From Desulfocarbo indianensis (GTDB lineage: Bacteria > Desulfobacterota > Desulfarculia > Desulfarculales > Desulfarculaceae), in NCBI GenBank assembly GCA_001184205.1, contig LBMP01000001.1:643501-707500 (forward strand): DNA of 64,000 nt, read 5' to 3'. Of this stretch, positions 50,433 through 59,655 are shown piece after piece. Position 1 is the stretch's first letter. The number at the start of each line of letters is the position of its first letter. The position numbers were made by a program, and so were the translations under genes. The notes below the pieces were generated by a model. It saw only the letters and a list, made by a program, of their open reading frames with translations, was not told the DNA's origin and ran no database searches.

Positions 50433-51995
50433 ATGTCCCTAACCATGGCCCTGATCGGCTTTATTGTCGCACTGTTGGTCGGCGCGGGCGCGGGCTATCT
50501 CTTCCGCGTGCGGCAGGCCACCAGCCGGCTGCAATCGGTGGAGGCGCTCAGCCAGAAAATGGTTGACGACGCCCGCCGCGAAGCCGAAACCCTTAAAAAA
50601 GAAGCCTTGATTCAAGCCAAGGACCAGCTTTATCAAATGAAGCTGGATTTCGAGGGCGAGACCAAGGAACGAAAATCCGAGCTGAACCAGTTTGAAAAAC
50701 GCCTGGCCCAAAAAGAGGACATCCAGGACAAGCGGGCCCAGCAGCTTGACACCCGCGAGCAAGACCTCTCGCGCCGGGAGAGCAAGGTACTGGATCATGA
50801 AAGGGATGTGGAAAGCCTTAAGAACGATTACGAACGCCTGGTGGCCGAGCAAAAGGAAACCCTGGAGCGGGTGGCGGCCATGACCGAGGCCGAGGCCAGG
50901 GCCCAGTTGGTGCAATCCCTGGAATCCGAGGCCCGCCACGAGGCCGCCAAGACCCTCAAGCGCATCGAGCAGGAAACCAAGGAGCAGGCCCAGAAAAAGG
51001 CCCAGGAAATCCTGGCTCTGGCCTGCAAGCGCTACGCGGGCGACTACGTGACCGAAAAGACCGTGAGCGTGGTCACCCTGCCCAGCGACGAGATGAAGGG
51101 CCGCATCATAGGCCGCGAGGGCCGCAATATCAGGGCCATCGAGGCCGCCACCGGCATCGACCTCATCATCGACGACACGCCCGAGGCCGTGATCCTCTCC
51201 GGATTCAATCCCATGCGGCGCGAGATTGCGCGCTTGAGCCTGGAGCGGCTCATCTCCGACGGCCGCATCCACCCGGCCCGCATCGAGGAGGTGGTCAAAA
51301 AAACCACCACCGAGGTGGAAGCCTCCATCAAAGAAGCCGGCGAGCAGGCCACCTTCGACGTGGGCGTGCACGGCATCAATCCCGAGCTGGTGAAGCTGGT
51401 CGGCCGCTTGCGCTATCGCTCCTCCTACGCCCAGAACTGTCTGCAGCATTCCCTGGAGGTGGCCTTCCTCTGCGGCATCATGGCCTCCGAGCTGGGGCTC
51501 AATCCCAAGCACGCCAAGCGGGCCGGCCTCCTGCACGACATCGGCAAGGCGGTGGACCACGAAATAGAAGGGCCCCACGCCATCATCGGCGCGGACTTGG
51601 CCAAGCGCCACGGCGAAAAGCCCTACATCGTGCGCGCCATCCAGGCCCACCACGAGGACGTGCCGCCGGAAAGCATCCTGGACGTCCTGGTGCAGGCGGC
51701 CGACGCCTTGAGCGGCGCCCGGCCCGGAGCCCGGCGCGAGATGCTGGAATCCTACGTCAAGCGCCTGGAGGACCTGGAGCGCATCGCCGATTCCATGGAG
51801 GGCGTCTCCAAGAGCTACGCCATCCAGGCCGGACGCGAGCTGCGCATCGTGCTGGAGGCCGAGAAGACCTCCGACGACCAGGCCCTCATGCTGGCCCACG
51901 ACGTGGCCCGCAAGATCGAGGAAGAGCTTATCTACCCCGGCCAGATCCGGGTCACCGTCATCCGCGAGACCAGGGCGGTGGACTACGCCAAGTAA
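50433..51995 (+). CDS. rny: Ribonuclease Y
   Basis: RNase Y is a membrane-bound endoribonuclease that starts mRNA decay. The 520-residue protein has an N-terminal membrane helix ([19 protein letters not shown]), a long coiled coil (about 30-200), and a KH domain ([26 protein letters not shown]). The HD phosphohydrolase domain contains [10 protein letters not shown] and the tail ends [12 protein letters not shown] as usual. ATG 50433 is chosen over the in-frame GTG 50412, which lies inside the hairpin. Confidence 0.97.
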   Translation: MSLTMALIGFIVALLVGAGAGYLFRVRQATSRLQSVEALSQKMVDDARREAETLKKEALIQAKDQLYQMKLDFEGETKERKSELNQFEKRLAQKEDIQDKRAQQLDTREQDLSRRESKVLDHERDVESLKNDYERLVAEQKETLERVAAMTEAEARAQLVQSLESEARHEAAKTLKRIEQETKEQAQKKAQEILALACKRYAGDYVTEKTVSVVTLPSDEMKGRIIGREGRNIRAIEAATGIDLIIDDTPEAVILSGFNPMRREIARLSLERLISDGRIHPARIEEVVKKTTTEVEASIKEAGEQATFDVGVHGINPELVKLVGRLRYRSSYAQNCLQHSLEVAFLCGIMASELGLNPKHAKRAGLLHDIGKAVDHEIEGPHAIIGADLAKRHGEKPYIVRAIQAHHEDVPPESILDVLVQAADALSGARPGARREMLESYVKRLEDLERIADSMEGVSKSYAIQAGRELRIVLEAEKTSDDQALMLAHDVARKIEEELIYPGQIRVTVIRETRAVDYAK

Positions 51996-52176
51996 GGGGG
52001 CTGGCGGGACCAGAGGGAGAAGGCCCCGGCGGGCAGCGCGGGAAAAGATGGCAAGGCCCGGAGCGAGATAGGCCCCGGAGGAGATAGGCGAAAAGGGGCG
52101 ACAGGGCGAGACAAGGGTCGGCCGCCGCAAAGCAAGCCCCCTTGGAACTAAAAAGCGGATTCAGCGAAAGTCGCAC

Positions 52177-52210
52177 GGGGAGGCCTGGCAAGGGGCCTCC
52201 CCCGCTTTTT
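52177..52210 (+). terminator. Terminator after rny
   Basis: The arms GGGGAGGCC (52177-52185) and GGCCTCCCC (52194-52202) pair around an eight-base loop and are followed by CGCTTTTT. They lie 180 bases past the rny stop. Confidence 0.8.
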
Positions 52211-52244
52211 GAGCGAGCGCGGGCCAGCGCAGCCCATCGCATGG

Positions 52245-52673
52245 CTAGACGGAGGCGTTGGCCCTCTTGTCCCTGGCCTTGGCAATAAAGGCGGCCGCGT
52301 CGATCACGTAGCGCTCGTGCCGGCCTTCAGATATCTCGTCCACCCCGTCGTGGGCCCGCAGCCGGAAAAACAGCCTGCGCCCTTGAATCTTTTCCAGGCG
52401 GCCCGCCACCTTCATGGTGAGCCCCGCCGGCGTGGCCGCGGAGTGGCTCAGATTCACCAACACCCCCACGGTCTGCTCCCGCGGCCAGTCAAGATGGGGC
52501 TTCAGCGCCAGGATGCAAGCCCATTCCAAAAGACCCACCATGTAGCCCGTGGCCAGCACCTTGGGCATGACTTGAAACTCGGGCGAATCGGGCAACAGGC
52601 TGGGCACCGTCCTTTCCTCGCCGATGGGAAACGAAAACTCGAACTCCAGCCCTTCCTTCAGGGAATCCTTCAT
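52245..52673 (-). CDS. Hotdog-fold thioesterase (FlK-like)
   Basis: The 142-residue product resembles the fluoroacetyl-CoA thioesterase FlK group of hotdog enzymes. It has LATGYMVGLLEWACI in the hotdog helix, TVGVLVNLSHSAATPAG, and GRHERYVIDAAAF at the end. These hydrolyse small acyl-CoA thioesters; the substrate here is unknown. AAGGAGG is five bases before the ATG at 52673. It is divergent from the LysR gene 98 bases away, the usual layout for a LysR-regulated target. Confidence 0.85.
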   Translation of the reverse strand: MKDSLKEGLEFEFSFPIGEERTVPSLLPDSPEFQVMPKVLATGYMVGLLEWACILALKPHLDWPREQTVGVLVNLSHSAATPAGLTMKVAGRLEKIQGRRLFFRLRAHDGVDEISEGRHERYVIDAAAFIAKARDKRANASV

Positions 52674-52771
52674 GGGGCCCTCCTTGCTAAATCCTTGCCA
52701 TGGATCCATTAGGCGGGGTATACATTAATAAGTCAAATTAGATGATTTAAAAATATTGATTAGAAAAACTT

Positions 52772-53665
52772 ATGGAATGGCAACAGATCAAAGGCTTCCG
52801 CAGCGTGGCCCGTCTGGGCAGCATGACCAAGGCCGCCCGCTGCACCTTGCGCAGCCAATCGGCCGTGAGCCAGCAGATAAAGGCCCTGGAGGATGAGCTG
52901 GGCCACGAATTGCTGGAGCGCCTGGGCAGGCGGCGTTTGCGCTTAAGCCCCGCGGGCGAGCGGCTCAATGAATACTGCGGCCTGGTGTTGGAGGAGTATG
53001 AAAGGCTCCGCCAGGACCTGGCGGAAATGAAAGGCCAGGCAAGGGGGCGTTTGCGGGTGGGGGCTCCCTTCACCACCCTTTATCAACTGCTGCCCGACTA
53101 CGTGCTGACCTATCTGCGCGAAAACCCTCTGGTGGAGCTCAGCGTCTGGGACCGGCCCCAGAACGAGGTCATCCGCCTTTTGACGGAGGGCGAGGTGGAT
53201 TTGGGCATCGTGCTGGAATCCAGGGTGCCGCCGGAGCTGGCCAAGATGCGCTGGAAAAAAGTCCAGCCCATGGCCATGCTGCCCAAGGGGCATCCCCTGG
53301 CCTGGGCCAAGCGCCTGAACCTGGCCAAGCTCGCCGCAGAGCCCCTGATCCTGCCGCCGCCGGGGCCGGGCCGTTCCCGGCTGGAAGAGGGCTTCAACCG
53401 CTTGGGCCTGGAATATAGGGTGGTGATGGAATCCTCCAACGTGGAGCTGAGCTCGCTCTACGTTGAAAAGGGCTTGGGCGTCTCTTTCGCCACCGTGATC
53501 CAGGGCGCGCCTTGGCTCAAGCAAAAAAACCTGGCCTTCGTCCCCCTGGCCGGCGATTTTCCCCCGGATCATCTGGCCATCGCCATGCGCCCGCGCAAGC
53601 GCCTGTTGCCTCACCAAAAAGCCTTCCTCGCCCATCTGACCAAGCGCGCCGGCAAGGGGAAATAG
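52772..53665 (+). CDS. LysR-family transcriptional regulator
   Basis: The 297-residue protein has an N-terminal winged helix-turn-helix (about 1-62, GSMTKAARCTLRSQSAVSQQIKALEDELG) and a two-lobed periplasmic-binding-like effector domain. In the 98-base AT-rich promoter the inverted repeat AAAT-N6-ATTT (52735-52748) is a candidate LysR site. It probably controls the divergent thioesterase. No strong ribosome site precedes the ATG. Confidence 0.92.
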   Translation: MEWQQIKGFRSVARLGSMTKAARCTLRSQSAVSQQIKALEDELGHELLERLGRRRLRLSPAGERLNEYCGLVLEEYERLRQDLAEMKGQARGRLRVGAPFTTLYQLLPDYVLTYLRENPLVELSVWDRPQNEVIRLLTEGEVDLGIVLESRVPPELAKMRWKKVQPMAMLPKGHPLAWAKRLNLAKLAAEPLILPPPGPGRSRLEEGFNRLGLEYRVVMESSNVELSSLYVEKGLGVSFATVIQGAPWLKQKNLAFVPLAGDFPPDHLAIAMRPRKRLLPHQKAFLAHLTKRAGKGK

Positions 53666-53845
53666 CTTCCCGCGGGCAAGCGGCGGGCAAGGCAGGCCCG
53701 AGAGCGGCGGAGTTGATGGAGCCTGGTTCGCGGAAATAATTCCTGGAACACAGTTCTGGCCACGCGCTTGCCGGAATGGGTTATTATGTCCGCAACCATC
53801 GCGAAACGCGGCCGGCTTGATCCCGCCGCCAAGGCCAGGATGCAC

Positions 53846-54628
53846 ATGATCAATATACTTTTCATCGGCGATATCTTTGGCGAGCCCGGCCGCCGCGCCC
53901 TGGAGCGGCTCTTGCCGCGCCTGCGCGATGGGCTGGAGGTGGATTTGGTGGTGGCCAACGGCGAAAACGCCGCCGGCGGTCTGGGCCTCACCGCGCGTCT
54001 GGCCCGGGAGCTTTGGGGCTGCGGGGTGGATGTCATCACCACGGGCAATCACGTATGGAAGCAGCGCGATCTCCTGCCCATGCTGGATGAGGAGGACCGG
54101 GTCCTGCGCCCGGCCAACTACCCCGCGGGCACGCCGGGGCATGGCCATGCGCTGGTGCAAGCCGCCGGCGTGAAAATCGGCGTGGTGAACCTGCAAGGCC
54201 GGGTCTACATGAACGAGCTGGACGATCCCTTCCGCTGCCTGGATGGGCTCCTGGCCGGGCCCCTGGCCGGGGCGGCCATCGTGGTGGTGGACATGCACGC
54301 CGAGGCCTCCAGCGAAAAGCAGGCCCTGGCCTGGCACGTGGACGGCCAGGTGGCGGCGGTGGTGGGCACCCACACCCACGTGCAGACCGCCGATGAAAAG
54401 ATATTGCCCGGCGGCACCGCCTTCATCACCGACCTGGGTTTCACCGGCCCCCACCGCTCGGTGATCGGCATGGACCCCAAGGCGGCCATCGAGCGTTTCT
54501 TGAGCCAGCGGCCCTTGCGCTTCAAGGTGGCCAAGGGCGATACCCGCCTGCAGGGCGCCCTGGTTAAGGTGGATGAAAGCGTCGGCCAGGCCGTGGAGAT
54601 CACGCGCCTGAACCAGGCCATGGAATAG
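53846..54628 (+). CDS. YmdB-type metallophosphoesterase
   Basis: YmdB proteins (TIGR00282) are two-metal phosphodiesterases active on 2',3'-cyclic nucleotides, located next to rny in Bacillus. The 260-residue product has metal-binding GDIFGEPGR, NGENAAGG, TGNHVWKQ, DMHAEASSEK and GTHTHVQTADE in the normal order. ATG 53846 is chosen since AGGA is five bases upstream and the product then begins INILFIGD as in the family; an ATG two codons earlier is also possible. It is separated from rny by the thioesterase and LysR genes. Confidence 0.92.
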   Translation: MINILFIGDIFGEPGRRALERLLPRLRDGLEVDLVVANGENAAGGLGLTARLARELWGCGVDVITTGNHVWKQRDLLPMLDEEDRVLRPANYPAGTPGHGHALVQAAGVKIGVVNLQGRVYMNELDDPFRCLDGLLAGPLAGAAIVVVDMHAEASSEKQALAWHVDGQVAAVVGTHTHVQTADEKILPGGTAFITDLGFTGPHRSVIGMDPKAAIERFLSQRPLRFKVAKGDTRLQGALVKVDESVGQAVEITRLNQAME

Positions 54629-54707
54629 GGTTGGGATAACCTTGTAATGCCAATTCGCTTACGATAGGATATTGTTAAAGACCGGGCGATTCGATGGACG
54701 AATATAT

Positions 54708-55649
54708 ATGTCGCATGATTTAATGGCTCAAAGACACATACACTTTTCTTCTTCCTTGGAAATCCTGGATATATTTAACCTAGAGAATCAAGTCACCCTA
54801 TTTCCTGGTGATTGCTTGGCGCTTTTGGCTGACATGCCGGACGGAGTGGCCGATCTGGTAGTAACGTCGCCGCCTTATAACTTGGGCAAGGAATACGAAA
54901 AGAAATTAGATCTAGATATTTATGTATCGCAGCAAAAAACCATTATCGGTGAATGTGTTCGTATTTTAAAGCCAACCGGTTCCATTTGTTGGCAGGTTGG
55001 CAATTATGTCGATAAAGGCTCGATATTGCCATTGGATATTTTGCTGTATCCAATATTTCATGAACTGGGCTTGCAGCTGAGAAATAGAATCATCTGGCAC
55101 TTCGAGCATGGCTTGCATTGCACGCGAAGGTTTTCCGGAAGATATGAAACCATATTATGGTTTACAAAAAGCGACGATTATTTTTTTGATATCGATCCGG
55201 TGCGGGTCCCGCAAAAATATCCCGGTAAAAAATATTTCAAGGGACCCAAGGCGGGCCAATACTCGTGCAATCCCAAGGGGAAGAACCCAGGCGATTTATG
55301 GGTGATCCCTAACGTCAAACACAATCACGTGGAAAAGACCATACACCCATGCCAGTTCCCCGTTGAATTGATCGAAAGGCTCGTGTTGAGCATGACGCCA
55401 AAGCACGGGTTGGTTTTCGACCCGTTCATGGGAGTGGGCAGCAGCGCCGTGGCGGCCCTGATAAACGGGAGGAGAGCGGCCGGAGCCGAGATTTACCCGG
55501 AGTACCTGCAGGTGGCGAGAGAAAGATTGACCTTGGCAGGGCAGGGCTTGCTAAGGACAAGGCCCATGACGCAACCTGTCTTTGACCCAGACAACGGCGG
55601 ATCCGTGGCAAAGAATCCCTTTGCGTCTTCGCTAAAAGATCGAAGCTGA
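54708..55649 (+). CDS. Type II DNA methyltransferase (beta-class, SPPY)
   Basis: This SAM-dependent methylase protects a restriction site at adenine N6 or cytosine N4. The 313-residue product has catalytic motif IV TSPPYNLG (about residues 52-59) before SAM motif I DPFMGVGSS (about 243), the order of the beta class. SPPY is most common in N4-cytosine enzymes. The 5' half is AT-rich (for example ATA, TTA and AAA codons), unlike the flanking chromosome. The endonuclease gene starts five bases after the stop. Confidence 0.92.
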   Translation: MSHDLMAQRHIHFSSSLEILDIFNLENQVTLFPGDCLALLADMPDGVADLVVTSPPYNLGKEYEKKLDLDIYVSQQKTIIGECVRILKPTGSICWQVGNYVDKGSILPLDILLYPIFHELGLQLRNRIIWHFEHGLHCTRRFSGRYETILWFTKSDDYFFDIDPVRVPQKYPGKKYFKGPKAGQYSCNPKGKNPGDLWVIPNVKHNHVEKTIHPCQFPVELIERLVLSMTPKHGLVFDPFMGVGSSAVAALINGRRAAGAEIYPEYLQVARERLTLAGQGLLRTRPMTQPVFDPDNGGSVAKNPFASSLKDRS

Positions 55650-55654
55650 TAGCG

Positions 55655-56287
55655 ATGGAGGTTGTATATACTTATTCCCACCTTGGCGGCGAGGAGATAC
55701 TCCTGGTTCGCTATCCGGAAATCAATCGCGAGATAAACGCCGTCATCTCCGACATCGCAAACCCTGGGCGCAACAAAAAAAGTAAAGAGAAAACCAAAAA
55801 AGGGAAAAGCCTCTATTCTCCCAGGGAAATCAACGCGCTTTTCAGGGAAAGATTCAGCGCGCTCGATTGGCGGGAGCTCAAAGATTATTACACGGTGGAA
55901 ATTCCCGACTATCCGCACGTAATACCGCAGGCATATAAGCAGTGCGATTTTTATAAGGACCCCGTGCTCGTTGAGGTTCAGCTCGGCAAGTATGCCTTCA
56001 TGTTTTATGATCTGGCAAAATTTCAATATTTTTATAACCAGGGAAAGATAAGAGTCGGCGTGGAGATCGTTCCATGCCATTTTCTGCAAAAGCAGATGTC
56101 TTCCGGCGTATCGTATGGCGAACAGTTGATTTACGATCTCGAACGCCTCTCAAAGAATTTTCCTTCCGTACCGGTGAAAATAATTCTTATCGACATGCCG
56201 CTGGGCTCGGATGATTACGAGAAGGCCGGCCGAGAAGAAGTTAGAAAGGCGTATGAGGAAACTAAGCGCCGTCTGAACCGCCTGTGA
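55655..56287 (+). CDS. BglII-like type II restriction endonuclease
   Basis: The 210-residue product shows the BglII-type catalytic pattern Asp-x8-Glu-x-Gln, in CDFYKDPVLVEVQLGK (about residues 109-124). BglII uses Asp84, Glu93 and Gln95 with the same spacing. A following aromatic helix (AFMFYDLAKFQYFYNQGKI) agrees with this family. It presumably cuts the sequence protected by the methylase directly upstream, perhaps a GATC-centred site as for BglII and BstYI; this is inference. It is AT-richer than the chromosome. Confidence 0.8.
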   Translation: MEVVYTYSHLGGEEILLVRYPEINREINAVISDIANPGRNKKSKEKTKKGKSLYSPREINALFRERFSALDWRELKDYYTVEIPDYPHVIPQAYKQCDFYKDPVLVEVQLGKYAFMFYDLAKFQYFYNQGKIRVGVEIVPCHFLQKQMSSGVSYGEQLIYDLERLSKNFPSVPVKIILIDMPLGSDDYEKAGREEVRKAYEETKRRLNRL

Positions 56288-56469
56288 GCCATAGCCCGGT
56301 TGGGACGGCCAAGTTGATGAGGCATCGCGTCTAATTCTCCGGCCGCATAACCATCCAGCCGACATAACAACTGCCAATTCCCGCCCTTGCCAGGCCGGCC
56401 CGCATTCGCTAGTATCTCTTTACTTTAATCCTCGGCCCCGAAAACCCTTTATAGCGGCGAGCGGATATC

Positions 56470-57702
56470 ATGAACGTGTACGATAATTTTTTGGAGCGCG
56501 GTTTCATCGCCCAATGCACCGACGAAGTGGAGTTGCCCAAACTTTTCGCCTCTGAGCAGGTGATCGGCTATATCGGTTTCGACCCCACCGCCACCAGCCT
56601 GCACGTGGGCAGCCTGGTGCCCATCCTGTCCCTCATGCATTTGCAACGCGCCGGGCATCGGCCCATCGCCCTGGTGGGCGGCGGCACCGGCATGATCGGC
56701 GATCCCTCGGGCAAGACCGAGATGCGCCAGCTTCTGACCCTGGAAATGCTGGCCGAAAACGCCGAGGCCATCAAGCAGCAGCTTTCGCGCTTCCTGGATT
56801 TCGGCGAGGGCCAGGCCATGATGCTGAACAACGCGGAATGGCTGGCGCCGTTGAACTACATAGAGTTCCTGCGCGACGTGGGGCGGCATTTCTCGGTGAA
56901 CCGCATGCTGGCCGCCGAAAGCGTAAAACTGCGCCTGGCCTCGGACCAGGGCTTAAGCTTCATCGAGTTCAACTACGCCCTGTTGCAGGCCTACGACTTC
57001 ATGTATCAGGCCAAGCATTACGGCTGCCGTTTGCAGATGGGCGGCAACGATCAATGGGGCAACATCGTGGCCGGGGTGGATTTGACCCGCCGCATGCTGA
57101 GCACCACGGTCTACGGCCTCACCTTCCCCTTGATCACCACCAGCACCGGCCAAAAAATGGGCAAGACCCACGCCGGCGCCATCTGGCTGGATAAAGAACG
57201 CACCAGCGTCTACGACTTTTATCAATACTGGGTCAACACCACCGACGACGACGTGCCGCGCTTTTTGGGGCTCTTCACCTTCCTGCCCATGGCAACCGTG
57301 GAGGAGCTTTCCCGCCTGGAGGGCGCGGCCATAAACCAGGCCAAGCGCGAATTGGCCTTCGAGGTCACCAAGATCGTGCACGGCGAGAGCGAGGCCAAGG
57401 CGGCCCAGGACGCGGCCGACGCCGCCTTCAAGGGAACCGGCGACGCGGACGCCGTGCCAACCACCGCCCTGCCCAAGGCCAAGCTGGAGGCGGGACTGCC
57501 GGCCTGGCAGTTGTTCGTGGAGACCGGTTTGTGCAAGACCAACTCCGAGGCCAGGCGGCTGATCAAGCAGGGCGGCGGCTACGTGGGCGAAACCCGCTTG
57601 CAGGATCACGACGCGGTCATCACCCTGGCCATGGCCGGCGACGACGGGGCCATCTGGCTGCGCGCCGGCAAGAAAAAGCACCACCGGGTGGTGGCGGAGT
57701 AG
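56470..57702 (+). CDS. tyrS: Tyrosyl-tRNA synthetase
   Basis: This enzyme charges tRNA-Tyr. The 410-residue product is a class I synthetase with HIGH-like HVGS (TATSLHVGSLVP), the tyrosine pocket (GGGTGMIGDPSGK, QMGGNDQWGNI), KMSKS-like KMGKT, and a C-terminal S4 domain (TNSEARRLIKQGGGYVGE). The length and order are normal. High GC returns here between two AT-rich segments. Confidence 0.97.
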   Translation: MNVYDNFLERGFIAQCTDEVELPKLFASEQVIGYIGFDPTATSLHVGSLVPILSLMHLQRAGHRPIALVGGGTGMIGDPSGKTEMRQLLTLEMLAENAEAIKQQLSRFLDFGEGQAMMLNNAEWLAPLNYIEFLRDVGRHFSVNRMLAAESVKLRLASDQGLSFIEFNYALLQAYDFMYQAKHYGCRLQMGGNDQWGNIVAGVDLTRRMLSTTVYGLTFPLITTSTGQKMGKTHAGAIWLDKERTSVYDFYQYWVNTTDDDVPRFLGLFTFLPMATVEELSRLEGAAINQAKRELAFEVTKIVHGESEAKAAQDAADAAFKGTGDADAVPTTALPKAKLEAGLPAWQLFVETGLCKTNSEARRLIKQGGGYVGETRLQDHDAVITLAMAGDDGAIWLRAGKKKHHRVVAE

Positions 57703-57828
57703 AGAAGACCGCCGGAGAAGTATAAAAGTAAATAATAAGTAGAAATTTTGGCGGGGATTAAAAACTTATAAAGCTTGACAATAGCAATTTAGTATGCATA
57801 TTTAAAATAAGAAGGTCCTGATCCTCTG

Positions 57829-57878
57829 AAGCCCCAAGTACCTACTTGGGAGATATAGGTAGGAGGTCGGGGCTTTCT
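57829..57878. terminator. Shared terminator of tyrS and the DUF3800 gene
   Basis: AAGCCCC (57829-57835) pairs with GGGGCTT (57869-57875), with an inner TACCTA/TAGGTA pairing. The T run on the right and As on the left suit both directions. It lies three bases from the DUF3800 stop. Confidence 0.75.
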
Positions 57879-57880
57879 TA

Positions 57881-58693
57881 TTAGGATTCTTGGTTATTTT
57901 TTGGCACAAATAGCCAATGCCGGTAGGGCATGGACCAAGGGCTGTCTGCCCCATTGCGCCTTCCTGTGCTGGCGCCAACATTGAAAGAATAACCGTATAA
58001 CGCTCTTATCTCCTTATTAATGTGCTTGTATAATTGTTCCTTTGCAATGGTTTTTTTGCCCCTGCGTTTCTTGCCAGGCATGAGTTCCAAGTGCTTTTTA
58101 TTAAGCTTAAAAGACATGGCTCCGGTTATGATATCCACACACTGTAGGACTTCGTGATCGTGAGAGTCCACCTCTGAAATATTGTCGAAGGGTAAAAAAA
58201 GGTTTTTTTCATTTATGATCTTGTTTAGTTTGAAAATGTAATTCTTGAACCTGACTACTTTTGATTTTTTGTCCGGAAGTTTGTCGAAACTAATATGTAA
58301 GTTAGTTCTTTTCTCGTGAACGGGCAGCCCGCGGTTTAAGCCAAATCCGTGCTTGATAAATTGGTAATACAGCAAGAAAAATTTATTATTGATTTGGTCT
58401 GGGGAAAGGTTGTTGGGGGTGTTCCCGGTTTTGCGAAACATGATGCGCACTTTAACCTTGCCCTGGACAACCAATTGAAAAAACGTGGAAATTATCTCAG
58501 TATACTTGCTAAGGTATTGGTGAGACATCTTAGACCATTTTATCTCTCCGTATAAATTGAGACTTGCTTTTTTTTCTTTTAACGTATTTATAACATAGTC
58601 GAGATCAACAGAACTTACAATTGCCCCACCGTAAAAATTGGAAAAATGTTTGCCTTTAGTGTCTGACTCATCGCACCATACGTGGTATTCCAT
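57881..58693 (-). CDS. DUF3800 domain protein (RNase H-like fold)
   Basis: The 270-residue protein has the DUF3800 start pattern HVWCDESDTKGKHFSNFYGGAIV, with Asp/Glu as likely metal ligands. It is rich in Lys, Asn, Ile and Phe with strongly AT-biased codons, so it was acquired recently. DUF3800 proteins are often found in defence or mobile islands and are predicted nucleases. The ATG at 58693 gives the family N-terminus; an ATG at 58741 would add 16 residues. Confidence 0.82.
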   Translation of the reverse strand: MEYHVWCDESDTKGKHFSNFYGGAIVSSVDLDYVINTLKEKKASLNLYGEIKWSKMSHQYLSKYTEIISTFFQLVVQGKVKVRIMFRKTGNTPNNLSPDQINNKFFLLYYQFIKHGFGLNRGLPVHEKRTNLHISFDKLPDKKSKVVRFKNYIFKLNKIINEKNLFLPFDNISEVDSHDHEVLQCVDIITGAMSFKLNKKHLELMPGKKRRGKKTIAKEQLYKHINKEIRALYGYSFNVGASTGRRNGADSPWSMPYRHWLFVPKNNQES

Positions 58694-58804
58694 TTGTTGC
58701 TCTTTATTATGTTGATAATGAATTTTTAACGATAATATCAATTACCAAAACGATAGCTGTTGCGCAAGCTAATTTTTGCTATTTTATAAATATATTGTGA
58801 AGCT

Positions 58805-59347
58805 ATGGATCAATTTCTTTACAATAACTGGCGAAACGATTTGACCGCTTGGTTGCATGAGCGCCAGACGCCGGGCCTGACCTCCCAGAGCCGGCATGCG
58901 GCCGCGCGCCCGGTTTTGGAGGTATTGTCCCAGGCCCGGCAGATAGCCGCCGGCATCAGCGCCACCGCCGGCGGGGTGGTGGTGATGGATCACAACAAGT
59001 ACGAAAACCTGGCGGCCATCCTGGATCAGATTTTAGCCATGGACAGCTTTTCCCTGGCCGAATACACCTATGACCTGCCCCACGACAAGCATCCCGGCCT
59101 GCGCCTGTGGTATGAATCCGTTGGCTCCCTGGTCACGGTGGTTCTCTTCGAGGACGTGCGGCAGTGGCGGGTGGATGACGCCGGGCAAAAGATATCCTGG
59201 CAGGCCTTGCACCTGGATTTGTCCGGCGGCCAGCCGGCCCCGGCCCTGCCCAAGGGAGCGGAGTCCTTCTTTGCGGCCAGCCAGGGCTGGCGCGGCGCGC
59301 TCACGGACGCCATGTGCCTGCCCGTGCGCCTTTTCCATCAAACCTGA
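58805..59347 (+). CDS. Uncharacterised soluble protein
   Basis: The 180-residue product starts MDQFLYNNWRNDLTAWLHER. It has no signal or membrane segment and no motif I recognise. Codon use is of the high-GC chromosomal type after the first 30 bases. It is divergent from the DUF3800 gene across a 111-base AT-rich gap. It lies 308 bases before the chemoreceptor. Confidence 0.65.
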   Translation: MDQFLYNNWRNDLTAWLHERQTPGLTSQSRHAAARPVLEVLSQARQIAAGISATAGGVVVMDHNKYENLAAILDQILAMDSFSLAEYTYDLPHDKHPGLRLWYESVGSLVTVVLFEDVRQWRVDDAGQKISWQALHLDLSGGQPAPALPKGAESFFAASQGWRGALTDAMCLPVRLFHQT

Positions 59348-59655
59348 GCGGATTTCACGCCACAATCGTACAAACCCTTGCCTCGCGGGGCCGGAATGTG
59401 ACAATATAATTGCGCTGCCCTAGGGATGGCGGGTTTATGATAGACAGTGGCCGCTGCCCGGGCATTCGCCGCGACAGATAACCAGCCCATCCCGCGCGTT
59501 TCCTGAACCTCTGCGTAGATCTTCGCGGCGGGAATTCCAAACCAATCCGACATCGCGATTCACCAACTTGATAGCCGCTCTGGTGATGGCGGGAAACTTT
59601 TCTCCCAGGGGGCCCTTGGCGCGGTCACGCGCCAAGGAGGAAGAGGAAAAGAGCC
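59348..59655. other. Intergenic region before the chemoreceptor gene
   Basis: The 308-base stretch has no gene. It contains a perfect ten-pair hairpin (59614-59623 with 59628-59637, loop GTCA). Its right arm overlaps an AAGGAGG (59634-59640) placed 15 bases before the ATG. A second GAGGAA at 59643-59648 is closer and may be the working ribosome site. Confidence 0.5.
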
